A stretch of 64,000 nucleotides of DNA from Nesterenkonia sandarakina (GTDB lineage: Bacteria > Actinomycetota > Actinomycetes > Actinomycetales > Micrococcaceae), in contig NZ_JACCFQ010000001.1 in the NCBI RefSeq assembly GCF_013410215.1, forward strand, positions 434,001-498,000, read 5' to 3'. The stretch's first letter is position 1; every line of letters begins with the position of its first letter. Shown here piece by piece: positions 45,461-63,453 of the stretch. Made by a program: the position numbers and the translations under genes. The notes beneath the pieces are model-generated. The model saw nothing but the letters and a program-made list of their open reading frames with translations, did not search any database and had not been told where the DNA came from.

Positions 45461-45482
45461 CTTATATGAGCAGGATTCCTGC
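45461..45482 (-). promoter_or_regulatory. S10 operon promoter -10 and adjacent palindrome
   Basis: -10 TATAAG (45461-45466) with GCAGGA-T-TCCTGC (45470-45482) in the position of the promoter spacer. No consensus -35 is seen, so an activator or extended contacts would be needed. Confidence 0.4.
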
Positions 45483-45619
45483 GCACAGCGAAACACATCG
45501 CGAGGTGTCGGATGGTAAGTTTCGGTATTCGCTCCACACGGTGGACCCGAGGGCACACCGGGGCATAGCGCCCGTGAGCAACCTGTCTATTCTCACACAG
45601 ATCCCCGACCATGACAAAC

Positions 45620-45655
45620 AGAAGACCCCGGTGGCCTCAGCCACCGGGGTCTTCT
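45620..45655 (-). terminator. Terminator of the str operon after tuf
   Basis: A perfect 16-bp stem AGAAGACCCCGGTGGC with a 4-base loop, followed by GTTTGTCATGG on the minus strand, 59 bases after the tuf stop. Confidence 0.88.
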
Positions 45656-45714
45656 GTTCATCGCACTGCGCTGCGGGGCTTCTCAGCCCTGCGGCGCTGC
45701 TCTGAGGTTGGTGA

Positions 45715-46905
45715 TTACTTCAGGATCTTCACAACTCGACCCGAACCAACGGTGCGTCCACCCTCGCGGATGGCGAAGCCGAGGCCGTCTTCCATCGCGA
45801 TCTCCTGGATGAGCTCCACGGTCATCTCGGTGTTGTCTCCGGGCATGACCATCTCGGTGCCCTCGGGCAGCGAGATGACGCCGGTGACGTCGGTGGTCCG
45901 GAAGTAGAACTGCGGACGGTAGTTGGTGTAGAAGGGGTTGTGGCGACCGCCCTCATCCTTGGAGAGGATGTAGACGTTGGCCTCGAACTGGGTGTGCGGG
46001 GTGATGGAGCCGGGAGCTGCCACAACCTGGCCGCGCTCGACGTCATCGCGCTTGAGACCGCGCAGCAGCAGGCCACAGTTCTCGCCGGCCCATGCCTCGT
46101 CGAGCTGCTTGTGGAACATCTCGATGCCGGTCACCGTGGTCTTCTGCTTGGCACGGATGCCGAGGATCTCGACCTCGGAGTTGATCTTCAGCGTGCCGCG
46201 CTCGGCGCGACCGGTGACCACGGTGCCGCGACCGGTGATCGTGAAGACGTCCTCGATGGGCATCAGGAACGGCTTGTCCTTATCGCGCTCCGGCTCGGGG
46301 ATGAAGCTGTCCACAGCCTCCATCAGGTCCTCGACGGTCTTGACCCACTCGGCGTCGCCCTCGAGAGCCTTGAGGCCCGAGGTGCGGATGACCGGTGCGT
46401 TGTCGCCGTCGTAGCCCTGGGAGTCGAGGAGCTCGCGCACCTCCATCTCGACCAGGTCCAGGAGCTCTTCGTCCTCGACCATGTCGGACTTGTTCAGTGC
46501 GACCAGCAGCGAGGGGACGCCGACCTGGCGTGCCAGCAGGACGTGCTCGCGGGTCTGTGCCATCGGGCCGTCGGTGGCGGCGACGACCAGGATCGCGCCG
46601 TCCATCTGGGCGGCACCGGTGATCATGTTCTTCACGTAGTCAGCGTGACCGGGGGCGTCCACGTGTGCATAGTGGCGCTTGTCGGTCTGGTACTCCACGT
46701 GGGAGACGTTGATCGTGATGCCGCGCTCGCGCTCCTCGGGAGCGTTGTCGATCGAGGCGAAGTCACGGCCCTGGTTGAGGTCCGGGAACTTGTCCGCCAG
46801 GACCTTGGAGATCGCGGCGGTCAGGGTGGTCTTGCCATGGTCGACGTGACCGATGGTGCCGATGTTAAGGTGCGGCTTGTTACGCTCGAACTTTGCCTTG
46901 GCCAC
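45715..46905 (-). CDS. tuf: Elongation factor Tu
   Basis: A 396-residue GTPase that delivers aminoacyl-tRNA. GTP motifs are [23 protein letters not shown] and LNKSDMVED. The C-terminal beta-barrels include [20 protein letters not shown]. The start is GTG with AGGAGG seven bases before it. It follows fusA by 243 bases; a TTGACA at 46957-46962 suggests an additional own promoter. It is followed by a strong terminator. Confidence 0.99.
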   Translation of the reverse strand: MAKAKFERNKPHLNIGTIGHVDHGKTTLTAAISKVLADKFPDLNQGRDFASIDNAPEERERGITINVSHVEYQTDKRHYAHVDAPGHADYVKNMITGAAQMDGAILVVAATDGPMAQTREHVLLARQVGVPSLLVALNKSDMVEDEELLDLVEMEVRELLDSQGYDGDNAPVIRTSGLKALEGDAEWVKTVEDLMEAVDSFIPEPERDKDKPFLMPIEDVFTITGRGTVVTGRAERGTLKINSEVEILGIRAKQKTTVTGIEMFHKQLDEAWAGENCGLLLRGLKRDDVERGQVVAAPGSITPHTQFEANVYILSKDEGGRHNPFYTNYRPQFYFRTTDVTGVISLPEGTEMVMPGDNTEMTVELIQEIAMEDGLGFAIREGGRTVGSGRVVKILK

Positions 46906-46932
46906 AGGTTCCTCCTATAGAACTTGTTCAGG

Positions 46933-46962
46933 TAAGAAGACTTACTCCAGCCGCACTGTCAA
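46933..46962 (-). promoter_or_regulatory. Possible promoter of tuf
   Basis: A perfect -35 TTGACA (46957-46962), an 18-base spacer and a weak -10 TTCTTA (46933-46938) on the minus strand. A small GTAAG/CTTAC inverted repeat covers the -10. Confidence 0.35.
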
Positions 46963-47099
46963 CGAGGCTGAAACTCATGCAAGTCTACTAATCGCTAGGT
47001 ATTTGGTGAAATTCTCTGCAATGGTGCTGGGTGAGGAGCGGCGGAGGTCACTGGAGACCTCGCATCCTCGCGGCGCTGGGCCCGCCTGGGTCCGGCCGG

Positions 47100-47135
47100 C
47101 CCCGGGTCCGCCGCGCGGCGGCGACGAACCCGGGG
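47100..47135 (-). terminator. GC-rich hairpin between fusA and tuf
   Basis: CCCCGGGT (47100-47107) pairs with ACCCGGGG (47128-47135), with an inner CCGCCGC/GCGGCGG pairing. It lies 14 bases after the fusA stop and may set the tuf:fusA ratio. Confidence 0.55.
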
Positions 47136-47148
47136 AGCCGAAGCGGGA

Positions 47149-49263
<2,115 letters not shown>

Positions 49264-49281
49264 GGTGATTCCCCTTTTCTA

Positions 49282-49752
49282 TTACCAGCGGTAGTGGGCG
49301 AAGGCCTTGTTGGACTCAGCCATCTTGTGAGTGTCCTCGCGGCGCTTCACAGCAGCACCGAGGCCGTTGGAGGCATCCAGGATCTCGTTCATCAGGCGAT
49401 CCGTCATCGACTTCTCGCGGCGATCCTTGGAGTAGCCGACGAGCCAGCGCAGGGCCAGCGCGGTCGAGCGACCGGGCTTGACCTCGACCGGGACCTGGTA
49501 GGTCGCACCGCCGACGCGGCGGGAGCGGACCTCCAGGGCCGGGCGGACGTTGTCCATGGCCTTCTTCAGGATGGTCACGGAGTCCTCACCGGACTTCTTT
49601 GCGACACCATCGAGCGCGCCGTAGACGATGCGCTCTGCGGTGGACTTCTTGCCGTCGACCAGGACCTTGTTGATCAGCTGGGTGACCAGCGGGGATCCGT
49701 GGACCGGATCCTGGACGAGAGGGCGCTTGGGTGCGGGTCCCTTACGAGGCAT
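49282..49752 (-). CDS. rpsG: 30S ribosomal protein S7
   Basis: A 156-residue head-assembly protein. It starts [20 protein letters not shown] and has [20 protein letters not shown]. The ATG overlaps the rpsL stop by one base (TAATG). The longer upstream frame is a shadow of rpsL. Normal length. Confidence 0.98.
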   Translation of the reverse strand: MPRKGPAPKRPLVQDPVHGSPLVTQLINKVLVDGKKSTAERIVYGALDGVAKKSGEDSVTILKKAMDNVRPALEVRSRRVGGATYQVPVEVKPGRSTALALRWLVGYSKDRREKSMTDRLMNEILDASNGLGAAVKRREDTHKMAESNKAFAHYRW

Positions 49753-50126
49753 TACTTCTTCTCCTTCTTCGCGCCGTAGCGGGAGCGAGCCTGACCGCGA
49801 CCCTTGACACCCTGGGTGTCGAGGGCGCCGCGGACGATCTTGTAGCGGACGCCGGGAAGGTCCTTCACACGACCGCCGCGCACGAGCACGATGGAGTGCT
49901 CCTGCAGGTTGTGACCCTCGCCCGGGATGTAGGCGGTGACTTCGACGCCGCCGCCCAGGCGCACACGGGCGACCTTGCGCAGTGCGGAGTTCGGCTTCTT
50001 CGGGGTCGTGGTGTACACACGGGTGCACACGCCACGACGCATCGGGCTGCCCTGCAGGGCAGGGGTGTTGTTCTTGGTGCGCTTGGGATGACGCCCCTTG
50101 CGCACAAGCTGCTGGATAGTAGGCAC
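49752..50126 (-). CDS. rpsL: 30S ribosomal protein S12
   Basis: A 124-residue decoding-centre protein. It contains [20 protein letters not shown] and [20 protein letters not shown]. The lysines at the usual streptomycin-resistance positions are wild type, so a streptomycin-sensitive allele is predicted. The start is GTG with GGAGA seven bases upstream. It is the first gene of the str operon. Confidence 0.98.
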   Translation of the reverse strand: MPTIQQLVRKGRHPKRTKNNTPALQGSPMRRGVCTRVYTTTPKKPNSALRKVARVRLGGGVEVTAYIPGEGHNLQEHSIVLVRGGRVKDLPGVRYKIVRGALDTQGVKGRGQARSRYGAKKEKK

Positions 50127-50172
50127 TATGCGTTCTCCGTACGTGTAGTGAGGGAAGCAGAGCCTGAGGTCT

Positions 50173-50208
50173 GCCCGCGGTCGAGAGTTCTATACACTGT
50201 CCGCGGGC
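50173..50208 (-). promoter_or_regulatory. str operon -10 flanked by an inverted repeat
   Basis: GCCCGCGG (50173-50180) and CCGCGGGC (50201-50208) flank TATAGA (50189-50194, minus). This could be an operator around the promoter, or a hairpin if transcription starts further upstream. Confidence 0.45.
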
Positions 50209-50348
50209 TCTGGTCCCCAGGCGTGCAAAAATGTGGCATGTGTTGCGCACCTTCCCCGCAACCCGGACCGAGTCCCTCTGCCACATCAGAAACAATCAGG
50301 TTAACACTACCAGGTGCACCCGCGGAGCGCGAACGCACCCCGGGACGC

Positions 50349-50389
50349 CGAAGAGGTCCGGGCGAGCATCGCTCCCCCGGACCTCTTCG
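50349..50389 (-). terminator. Terminator of rpoB-rpoC
   Basis: CGAAGAGGTCCGGG (50349-50362) pairs perfectly with 50376-50389, with inner GAGC/GCTC pairing. It lies 61 bases after the rpoC stop. Confidence 0.82.
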
Positions 50390-50449
50390 TGAACCTCAGC
50401 CGCCGGACCCCGACCTGCGGATCCGTGCGACCTCAGATGTCAGCTGCGC

Positions 50450-54337
<3,888 letters not shown>

Positions 54338-54399
54338 AGTCCGGTATCTCTCTTTTCTCTAAAGATTCGTGACGGAGTGAAGGTGCATCGGTGAGGTCC

Positions 54400-57918
<3,519 letters not shown>

Positions 57919-58221
57919 GTTGGATCCTTCCACAGACCTTCGTAGCTTCCGTAGGAATCACGCATAAATTCAACTGCCCACCGCTATTTGAAGGCACTGA
58001 TGTAGAGAAGATGCGCAAAGGTACAGAGTAGACCATGAAGGCAGCCCAGGGCAAGAGAAAGCCGCTGGGGCGAAAGACGCGAGGGCTGAGCCTGGCGCCG
58101 AACGGGAAGGCCGGCGGAGAGTGAAGATGGGCCTCCGGGCTTTCTGGGCAGTAACTGTACCAGCCTGCACCGCCGGGCGTGCGGTGCGACACATCCACGG
58201 CGCGCCCAGGTCGGTGAGGGA
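57919..58221. other. 303-base region between the response regulator and rpoB
   Basis: It holds the rpoB promoter, a leader of about 100 bases, and a possible terminator of the response regulator gene at 58167-58187 (GCACCGC/GCGGTGC stem). No gene is recognised. Confidence 0.5.
58025..58054 (-). promoter_or_regulatory. Promoter of rpoB-rpoC
   Basis: -35 TTGCCC (58049-58054), an 18-base spacer and -10 TACTCT (58025-58030) on the minus strand. Confidence 0.55.
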
Positions 58222-58899
58222 TCAGACGATCCTGCGCCGCTCCGCCCAGCGGGTGAGCTCATGGCGTGAGGAGAGCTGGAGCTTGCGCAGCACCTTCGAG
58301 ACGTGGGTCTCCACGGTCTTGATCGAGAGGAACAGCTCGCTCGCGATCTCCCGGTATGTGTAGCCGCGGGCGATCAGCCGCATCACCTCCACCTCGCGTG
58401 CGGAGAGCCGGTCGAGCTCCTCGTCGCGGACATCGGCGACGCCGGCGGTGCCGAAGGCATCCAGCACGAATCCCGCCAGCCGCGGAGAGAAGACCGCATC
58501 TCCGGTGGCCACGCTCTCCACCGCTGCGGCGAGCTCGGTGGTGGAGATGGTCTTGGTGACATAGCCGCGCGCCCCGGCGCGGATCACCGAGACCACGTCC
58601 TCGGCCTGGTCCGAGACGCTGATCGCCAGGAAGCGCACCTGGGGCAGATCCCGGCAGGCACGCACGACCTCGGCCCCTCCCCCGCCGGTCCCGCCCGGGA
58701 GGTGGACATCGAGGAGCACCACCTCTGGCAGCGCGGCGCGGACGGCGGCGATCGCGGAGTCGACGTCGTGCCCCTCCCCGACGACCTGGACCCGTCCGGA
58801 CATCTCGGACTTCAGTCCGGCACGGAAGATGCCGTGGTCATCGATGATCACCACCCGGCGCAGCGCGGGCGCCTCCGTGGCGCCTGCCAGCTCAGCCAT
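58222..58899 (-). CDS. LuxR/NarL-family response regulator (LiaR/MacR-like)
   Basis: A 225-residue DNA-binding regulator with receiver domain (VVIIDDHGIFRAGLKSEM; phosphoacceptor Asp in EVVLLDVHLPGG) and a C-terminal LuxR-type HTH (LSAREVEVMRLIARGYTYRE then SIKTVETHVSKVL). The chosen ATG 58899 overlaps the kinase gene by eight bases, so they are co-translated. The partner kinase carries a PspC domain, which points to envelope stress control. Target promoters probably include the divergent PspC gene. Confidence 0.92.
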   Translation of the reverse strand: MAELAGATEAPALRRVVIIDDHGIFRAGLKSEMSGRVQVVGEGHDVDSAIAAVRAALPEVVLLDVHLPGGTGGGGAEVVRACRDLPQVRFLAISVSDQAEDVVSVIRAGARGYVTKTISTTELAAAVESVATGDAVFSPRLAGFVLDAFGTAGVADVRDEELDRLSAREVEVMRLIARGYTYREIASELFLSIKTVETHVSKVLRKLQLSSRHELTRWAERRRIV

Positions 58900-60322
58900 G
58901 GGTCTCCTCTCGCTGGGCCGTCGGTTCCACCGGCGTCTCCGGTCCGCCCGCCACAGCCACGGGCATCCGCAGCTGGACCTCGGTGCCGGTCTCACCCGAG
59001 CGGATCCGTACCGAACCCCCGGCGCGCTGCATCCGTCCGATGATCGATTCGCGCACTCCCAGCCGGTCGGACTCGATCCCCGAAGGGTCGAATCCGGCCC
59101 CGCGGTCACGGATGAACACCGCGTCCTCGGCGGGAGTGGACTCCAGGTACACCGAGGCCGGTCCGGCGTGCTTGAGCGCGTTGACGATGCCTTCCCGTGC
59201 CGCCGCGACCAGGACCCGGTGGTCGCTGCGCCGTGACTCGCCGACTGCGATCAGCTCCACCGGGTCGTGGTGCAGCTCCTCCAGCTCGGCGGCGACGCTG
59301 CTCAGCTGCTCCTTCAGGGTTCCGGTCTCGGGGCTGTCCCGGGAGTACAGCCAGCCGCGCAGCTGCCGCTCCTGCCGTCTCGCCAGCCGCTCCACAGCGG
59401 CAGGATCATGGCGGTGCTTCTGGATCATGGCCAGCGTCTGGAGCACGGAATCGTGCAGGTGGGCGGCGATGTCCGCGCGCTCGGCCTCGGCGGCGGCACG
59501 GGCGCGTTCGCTGTTGGAGGTGCGGTAGAGCCGGATCAGCCAGGGAGCGGTCACCAGGGCGACGCCGGCGAGCAGCATCGCGGCCACCATCAGGCCCAGC
59601 AGCAGGTCAGCGGCGGGCAGGAAGCCACCGGCCAGCAGCAGCAGGGCGAGGATCACTAACAGCGCACCGATGGAGAACTGCCAGAGGATCGCCTGCCGGG
59701 AGCGCGCGGTCGGCGCGTGCAGATCGGGATCCTGATCCCCGGTGCGCGGCCCGATGGCGTCGACCTGGGACCAGGCGAGCAGCACCCCGACGCCGAGGAT
59801 CAGCGGGGGCCCGATGAGCCACCAGTTGATCTGGGCACCCAGCAGCTGCAGCGCGATCAGACCGGCGCCGCCGAGCAGCGCTCCGCCCAGCAGCACCTGC
59901 GGCGAGCTGGTCAGCGAGTGCAGGAGTTCGCGTCCCCGGGCACTCCAGTACTGGACAGGCTCCGCCCCAGGGTCGATGCCGCTGGCGGCGCTGCCCCAGG
60001 ACCTGGTGCTCGCTGCGCCCTGGGAGGTGTCACCCTCGACGGCCGGTCCGCTGAGCCCTCGGGCCGCGGCATCGGGGCGCGGCTCGTCCTCCCGGGGGAC
60101 GAAGATCCAGAGCCAGCAGTAGAGCAGCAGACCGATCCCGCCGGCGATGCTGAGTCCGATCATCACGGTGCGCACCGAGGTCACCGAGACACCCAGATGC
60201 CGGGACAGGCCCAGGCACACCCCTGCCAGGGGGGTCTGCGCGGCGCGCAGCAGAGGGAGCCGCTGCGGGCCTGCGCGCTTCGACGCCGGGGGCGGCGGGC
60301 TGGCGCTGTCCATATCTTCCAT
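58892..60322 (-). CDS. PspC-domain sensor histidine kinase (LiaS/MacS-like)
   Basis: A 476-residue membrane sensor. An N-terminal PspC segment (TPLAGVCLGLSRHLGVSVTS, then GGIGLLLYCWLWIFVP) is followed by about four more membrane helices, a HisKA_3-type dimerisation region with the phosphoacceptor His in IAAHLHDSVLQTLAMI, and an ATPase domain (AREGIVNALKHAG, RDRGAGFDPSGI). ATG 60322 or 60313 are both possible starts. PspC at the input end suggests direct interaction with the PspC protein encoded divergently. Confidence 0.92.
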   Translation of the reverse strand: MEDMDSASPPPPASKRAGPQRLPLLRAAQTPLAGVCLGLSRHLGVSVTSVRTVMIGLSIAGGIGLLLYCWLWIFVPREDEPRPDAAARGLSGPAVEGDTSQGAASTRSWGSAASGIDPGAEPVQYWSARGRELLHSLTSSPQVLLGGALLGGAGLIALQLLGAQINWWLIGPPLILGVGVLLAWSQVDAIGPRTGDQDPDLHAPTARSRQAILWQFSIGALLVILALLLLAGGFLPAADLLLGLMVAAMLLAGVALVTAPWLIRLYRTSNSERARAAAEAERADIAAHLHDSVLQTLAMIQKHRHDPAAVERLARRQERQLRGWLYSRDSPETGTLKEQLSSVAAELEELHHDPVELIAVGESRRSDHRVLVAAAREGIVNALKHAGPASVYLESTPAEDAVFIRDRGAGFDPSGIESDRLGVRESIIGRMQRAGGSVRIRSGETGTEVQLRMPVAVAGGPETPVEPTAQREETHG

Positions 60323-60350
60323 ACTGCCACGCCACCCGGCGCACTTCGAT

Positions 60351-60405
60351 GGCTCAAGCCCCATATCCGGGGCGCTGGAGCCAGGATTCAGGGTTCAATC
60401 AGGGT
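60351..60405. promoter_or_regulatory. Regulatory region between the kinase and PspC genes
   Basis: An interrupted inverted repeat (GGCTC..GCCCC / GGGGC..GAGCC, 60351-60382) is followed by two direct TCAGGGT copies (60388-60394 and 60399-60405) with an 11-base period, about one helical turn. These are candidate binding sites for the response regulator. Confidence 0.4.
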
Positions 60406-60450
60406 GCCCCCTCATGGCGGGGACCGGCGGGTCCGGCGGAGACTGGAGGC

Positions 60451-61860
60451 ATGGACAATCAGAAGCCTGAGACAGGCCGCCGCTTCTTCGACTGGATGCG
60501 CACCACAGGACTCACCCGTCCCGAGGAAGGCTGGCTCGGAGGGATCTTTGCAGGAATCTCACTGAAGGTGGGATGGGACGCCGCCCTGGTGCGCGGGCTC
60601 GGCGTCGTCGCGTTCATCATCTTCTTCTCCCCCGCGGCTCTGCTCTACGGGCTGGCCTGGATGTTCGTCCCGGACCGGGCGGGCAGGATCCATGCCCAGG
60701 AGGCGGTGCGCGGGGACTACACCTCGGGCTTCATCGGCGGCGCGGTGCTCGCGGTGATCGGTGCGCTGAACATCTTCACCCCGGTCAGCGTCGCGGGTCC
60801 GCTCGCGGTGCTGCTGAACCTGGTCATCCTGGCAGCCGTGGCCTGGCTGGTCTACGTGATGGTCCGCAATCACCGACGCAACTCCGGCGCCGCGCAGACC
60901 CCGGGATCCGGGCCGGCCGGTGCCGATGGAGGGTCCACACCGGGCCGCTTCGGCACCTCGGGGCAGGACGCGCCGGGAAAAGCTGAGGCCGGGAGCTCGA
61001 AGCCGCCGCGCGCGGACGGGAAACCGGCCTGGTACCCCAAGGAGGAGTCGCAGGCTCCCAGCCCGGCTCCAGGCTCGACGGCGCAGGCCTCCGCCGCCGG
61101 CACCGCCGGTGGTCACCCCTCCCCCGCTGTCACCCCGGCGAGCTCGGTGTCCACCAGGAGCCGTGAGTCCCGCCCGCAGGACTCACCCCGCGAACGGGCC
61201 GCCCGACGGCGTCGTCGTCAGCTCAGCTGGGGGCTGGGGATGCTGGCGGTGCCGGTCATCGTGGGCCTCGCCTGGCTGGGCGGGACCCTCGGGCTCTCCA
61301 CCATCACGGTGGCCCTGGCGGCCACCGCCGGGCTGGTGCTGATCCTGGGGCTGACACACTTCACCGCGGCGCTTCAGGGCCGGCACGGGACCCCCGGGCT
61401 GCTCGGGCTGAGCACCGCCGTGATGCTCGTGCTCTTCGCGGGTCAGTCGGCTTCCGGATTCGGCGGCGGCGCGAACCACGTGTTCGGTGACTACAGCACC
61501 TCGGAGTCTCAGGTGCAGAGCGTCTTCTCCAACACCACGGTGGACCTGCGCGAGCTTCCCGCGCAGGACGGCCCGGCCGATCCGAGCGTCTGGGACGCCC
61601 AGGTGAACCAGGCCTTCTCCAATGCCACCGTGATCGTCCCGGATGAGACGCGGGTGATCGTCAGCAACGGCCAGGCGTTGAGCAACCTGGAGATCCTCAC
61701 CCAGGATGAGCGCCTCGAGCGCTCCGGGATCTCCGGCGATGATGTGGTCATCGGCCCTGAGGAGTCCCAGGACGAGATCCACCTGGAGCTGAACTCCGCC
61801 TTCGGGAACACCACGATCTATGACTCCACCACCTATGAGCAGGAAGAAGCTGAGCTGTGA
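60451..61860 (+). CDS. PspC-domain membrane protein with LiaF-like C-terminal domain
   Basis: A 469-residue protein. The N-terminal PspC domain reads GWLGGIFAGISLKVGWDAAL and LLYGLAWMFVPDRAG; further membrane helices follow, then a Pro/Ser/Ala-rich cytoplasmic linker of about 110 residues, more helices, and a C-terminal beta-rich domain (VFSNTTVDLRELP, NATVIVPDETRVIVSNGQAL, SAFGNTTIYDS) like the LiaF/wall-antibiotic response domain. It probably senses envelope damage for the divergent kinase. GGAG lies nine bases before the ATG. Confidence 0.85.
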   Translation: MDNQKPETGRRFFDWMRTTGLTRPEEGWLGGIFAGISLKVGWDAALVRGLGVVAFIIFFSPAALLYGLAWMFVPDRAGRIHAQEAVRGDYTSGFIGGAVLAVIGALNIFTPVSVAGPLAVLLNLVILAAVAWLVYVMVRNHRRNSGAAQTPGSGPAGADGGSTPGRFGTSGQDAPGKAEAGSSKPPRADGKPAWYPKEESQAPSPAPGSTAQASAAGTAGGHPSPAVTPASSVSTRSRESRPQDSPRERAARRRRRQLSWGLGMLAVPVIVGLAWLGGTLGLSTITVALAATAGLVLILGLTHFTAALQGRHGTPGLLGLSTAVMLVLFAGQSASGFGGGANHVFGDYSTSESQVQSVFSNTTVDLRELPAQDGPADPSVWDAQVNQAFSNATVIVPDETRVIVSNGQALSNLEILTQDERLERSGISGDDVVIGPEESQDEIHLELNSAFGNTTIYDSTTYEQEEAEL

Positions 61861-62327
61861 TGAACCCGGAACGCCCAGAACCCGAGGCCGGCACCCACCC
61901 CACCAGGCCGCTTCCGGCCGAGCCCGCCGACGTCGACGAGCTGCTGGCGGAGTCGCTGCGCGCCCAGAGCGAGCGCGACTTCACCTGGAAGGAGCCCGAG
62001 CGCGGCCCCCGCTGGTTCGAGCGCGCCGAGCAGCAGGCGGCGCTGAGCGCAGCCGCCGCTGCGTCGAGCCACTCGGTGGCGGTGCCCGAGCCGCAGTCCC
62101 CGCCGGCGGGGAGATCTGGCCGCGCGGGTTCCCGATCCGGCGGCGGACCGCGCATCGCCGGGGTGATCTACGCGGCCATCGCCATGGCGCTGGCGCTCTG
62201 GGTGCTCGCGAGCATGGTGCTCGGCATCTACATCGACTGGCTGATCGTGGCGCTCGGGGTGTTCGCCCTGGCCGGACTGGCGCTCGTGGTGACCGGGCTG
62301 ATGCCCAAGCCCGGCACGCGACTCTGA
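61860..62327 (+). CDS. Small two-helix membrane protein of the PspC module, function unknown
   Basis: A 155-residue protein that overlaps the PspC gene by one base (TGATG), so the two are coupled. The first 95 residues are hydrophilic and acidic to mixed; the end has two membrane helices (AGVIYAAIAMALALWVLASMV and IVALGVFALAGLALVVTGLM). No family is recognised. Its fixed position suggests an accessory role in the envelope-stress module. Confidence 0.75.
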   Translation: MNPERPEPEAGTHPTRPLPAEPADVDELLAESLRAQSERDFTWKEPERGPRWFERAEQQAALSAAAAASSHSVAVPEPQSPPAGRSGRAGSRSGGGPRIAGVIYAAIAMALALWVLASMVLGIYIDWLIVALGVFALAGLALVVTGLMPKPGTRL

Positions 62328-62411
62328 CCCGCCAGCCAGAGATCCCCCAGACGCAGATCCCCCCCCCCGAGACAGAGAGATCTTCAGACGCAGAGAGATC
62401 CCGATACACAG

Positions 62412-62452
62412 AGAGAGATCCCCCGGGAGGAAGCCTTCCGGGGGATCTCTCT
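62412..62452. terminator. Bidirectional terminator between the membrane protein gene and rplL
   Basis: A perfect 15-bp stem AGAGAGATCCCCCGG (62412-62426 with 62438-62452) and an 11-base loop. The preceding 70 bases contain imperfect copies of cagagagatc, as if partial stems were duplicated. Confidence 0.82.
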
Positions 62453-62493
62453 ATGCAGTCAAGACTGCCTGGCAGCGGCTGAAGCCGCACCGA

Positions 62494-62874
62494 TCACTTG
62501 AGGGTGACGGTGGCGCCTGCGCCTTCCAGTGTCTCCTTGGCCTTGTCGGCGGTTGCCTTGTCGACACCCTCCAGGACGGCCTTGGGTGCGCTGTCGACCA
62601 GGTCCTTGGCTTCCTTCAGACCCAGGGAGGTCAGACCGCGCACCTCCTTGATGACGCCGATCTTCTTCTCGCCTGCGGACTCCAGGACGACGTCGAACTC
62701 GGTCTGCTCTTCGGCTTCCTCAGCTGCGCCGGCTGCCGGAGCAGCTGCTGCTGCCACGGGGGCAGCTGCGGTGACGTCGAAGGTCTCCTCGAAGACCTTG
62801 ACGAACTCGGAGAGCTCGATCAGGGACATGTCCTTGAACTGTTCGATCAGTTCTTCGTTGCTCATCTTCGCCAT
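62494..62874 (-). CDS. rplL: 50S ribosomal protein L7/L12
   Basis: A 126-residue stalk protein that recruits translation factors. It starts [20 protein letters not shown] at ATG 62874 with AAGGAG seven bases upstream. An Ala/Pro hinge ([16 protein letters not shown]) joins it to the C-terminal domain ([20 protein letters not shown]). Normal length. It is 60 bases after rplJ. Confidence 0.98.
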   Translation of the reverse strand: MAKMSNEELIEQFKDMSLIELSEFVKVFEETFDVTAAAPVAAAAAPAAGAAEEAEEQTEFDVVLESAGEKKIGVIKEVRGLTSLGLKEAKDLVDSAPKAVLEGVDKATADKAKETLEGAGATVTLK

Positions 62875-62934
62875 GGGGGCGCTCCTTCTCAATGTTTAGG
62901 GGGTGTTGCTTGCGGATCAATGCTGAGCTCGAGC

Positions 62935-63453
62935 TCAGGCGGCTTCCTGCTTCTCGCGCAGCGCCTCGACCGTGCGAACGGTCTTGGACAGCGGCGCCTG
63001 GAAGACGGCAGCGGCCTTGGACTGGACGCCGATGAAGGCACCAGCCATCTTGCTGAGCAGAACTTCACGGGATTCAAGATCCGCGAGCTTCTTCATACCT
63101 GCCTCATCGAGGGCGGCGCCATCCATATAGCCGCCCTTGACGATCAGTGCAGGATTGCTCTTGGCGAAGTCACGCAGCGCCTTGGCCACGTCCACGGCGT
63201 CGCCGTGGACGAAGGCGATCGCGGAGGGTCCGGACATCTTGCCTTCGAAGGCGTCGATGCCGAGTTCCCGTGCCGCAATCTCGGTAAGCGTGTTCTTCAC
63301 CACAGCGTAGTGTGCGTTCTCTCGCACGGACCGGCGCAGTGTCTGCAGCTGGCCCACGGAGAGGCCGCGGTATTCCGTGAGCACTGCGGCAGTCGATGCG
63401 TTGAAGAGTTCCTTCAGCTCATCGACGGCGGCAGCCTTCTCAGGATTCGCCAT
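62935..63453 (-). CDS. rplJ: 50S ribosomal protein L10
   Basis: A 172-residue stalk-base protein. It starts MANPEKAAAVDELKELFNAS at ATG 63453 with AAGGAG six bases upstream. It contains LTEYRGLSVGQLQTLRRSVR and the C-terminal L7/L12-binding helix. In other bacteria the L10-L12 complex binds its own leader RNA; a leader with a terminator is present here. Confidence 0.98.
   Translation of the reverse strand: MANPEKAAAVDELKELFNASTAAVLTEYRGLSVGQLQTLRRSVRENAHYAVVKNTLTEIAARELGIDAFEGKMSGPSAIAFVHGDAVDVAKALRDFAKSNPALIVKGGYMDGAALDEAGMKKLADLESREVLLSKMAGAFIGVQSKAAAVFQAPLSKTVRTVEALREKQEAA

Larger units (their letters stand above)
45156..45714. other. 559-base region between tuf and rpsJ, holding the S10 leader
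   Basis: The tuf end carries a strong terminator (45620-45655). The rest is leader and promoter for the S10 operon. TATAAG at 45461-45466 (minus) is the best -10, with a 13-bp palindrome just upstream of it at 45470-45482. A 35-codon frame at 45290-45397 is the only candidate peptide. Confidence 0.55.
50127..50449. other. 323-base region between rpoC and rpsL
   Basis: It holds the rpoC terminator (50349-50389) and the str operon promoter area. A -10 TATAGA at 50189-50194 (minus) lies between the arms of an 8-bp inverted repeat. No coding frame is convincing. Confidence 0.5.
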
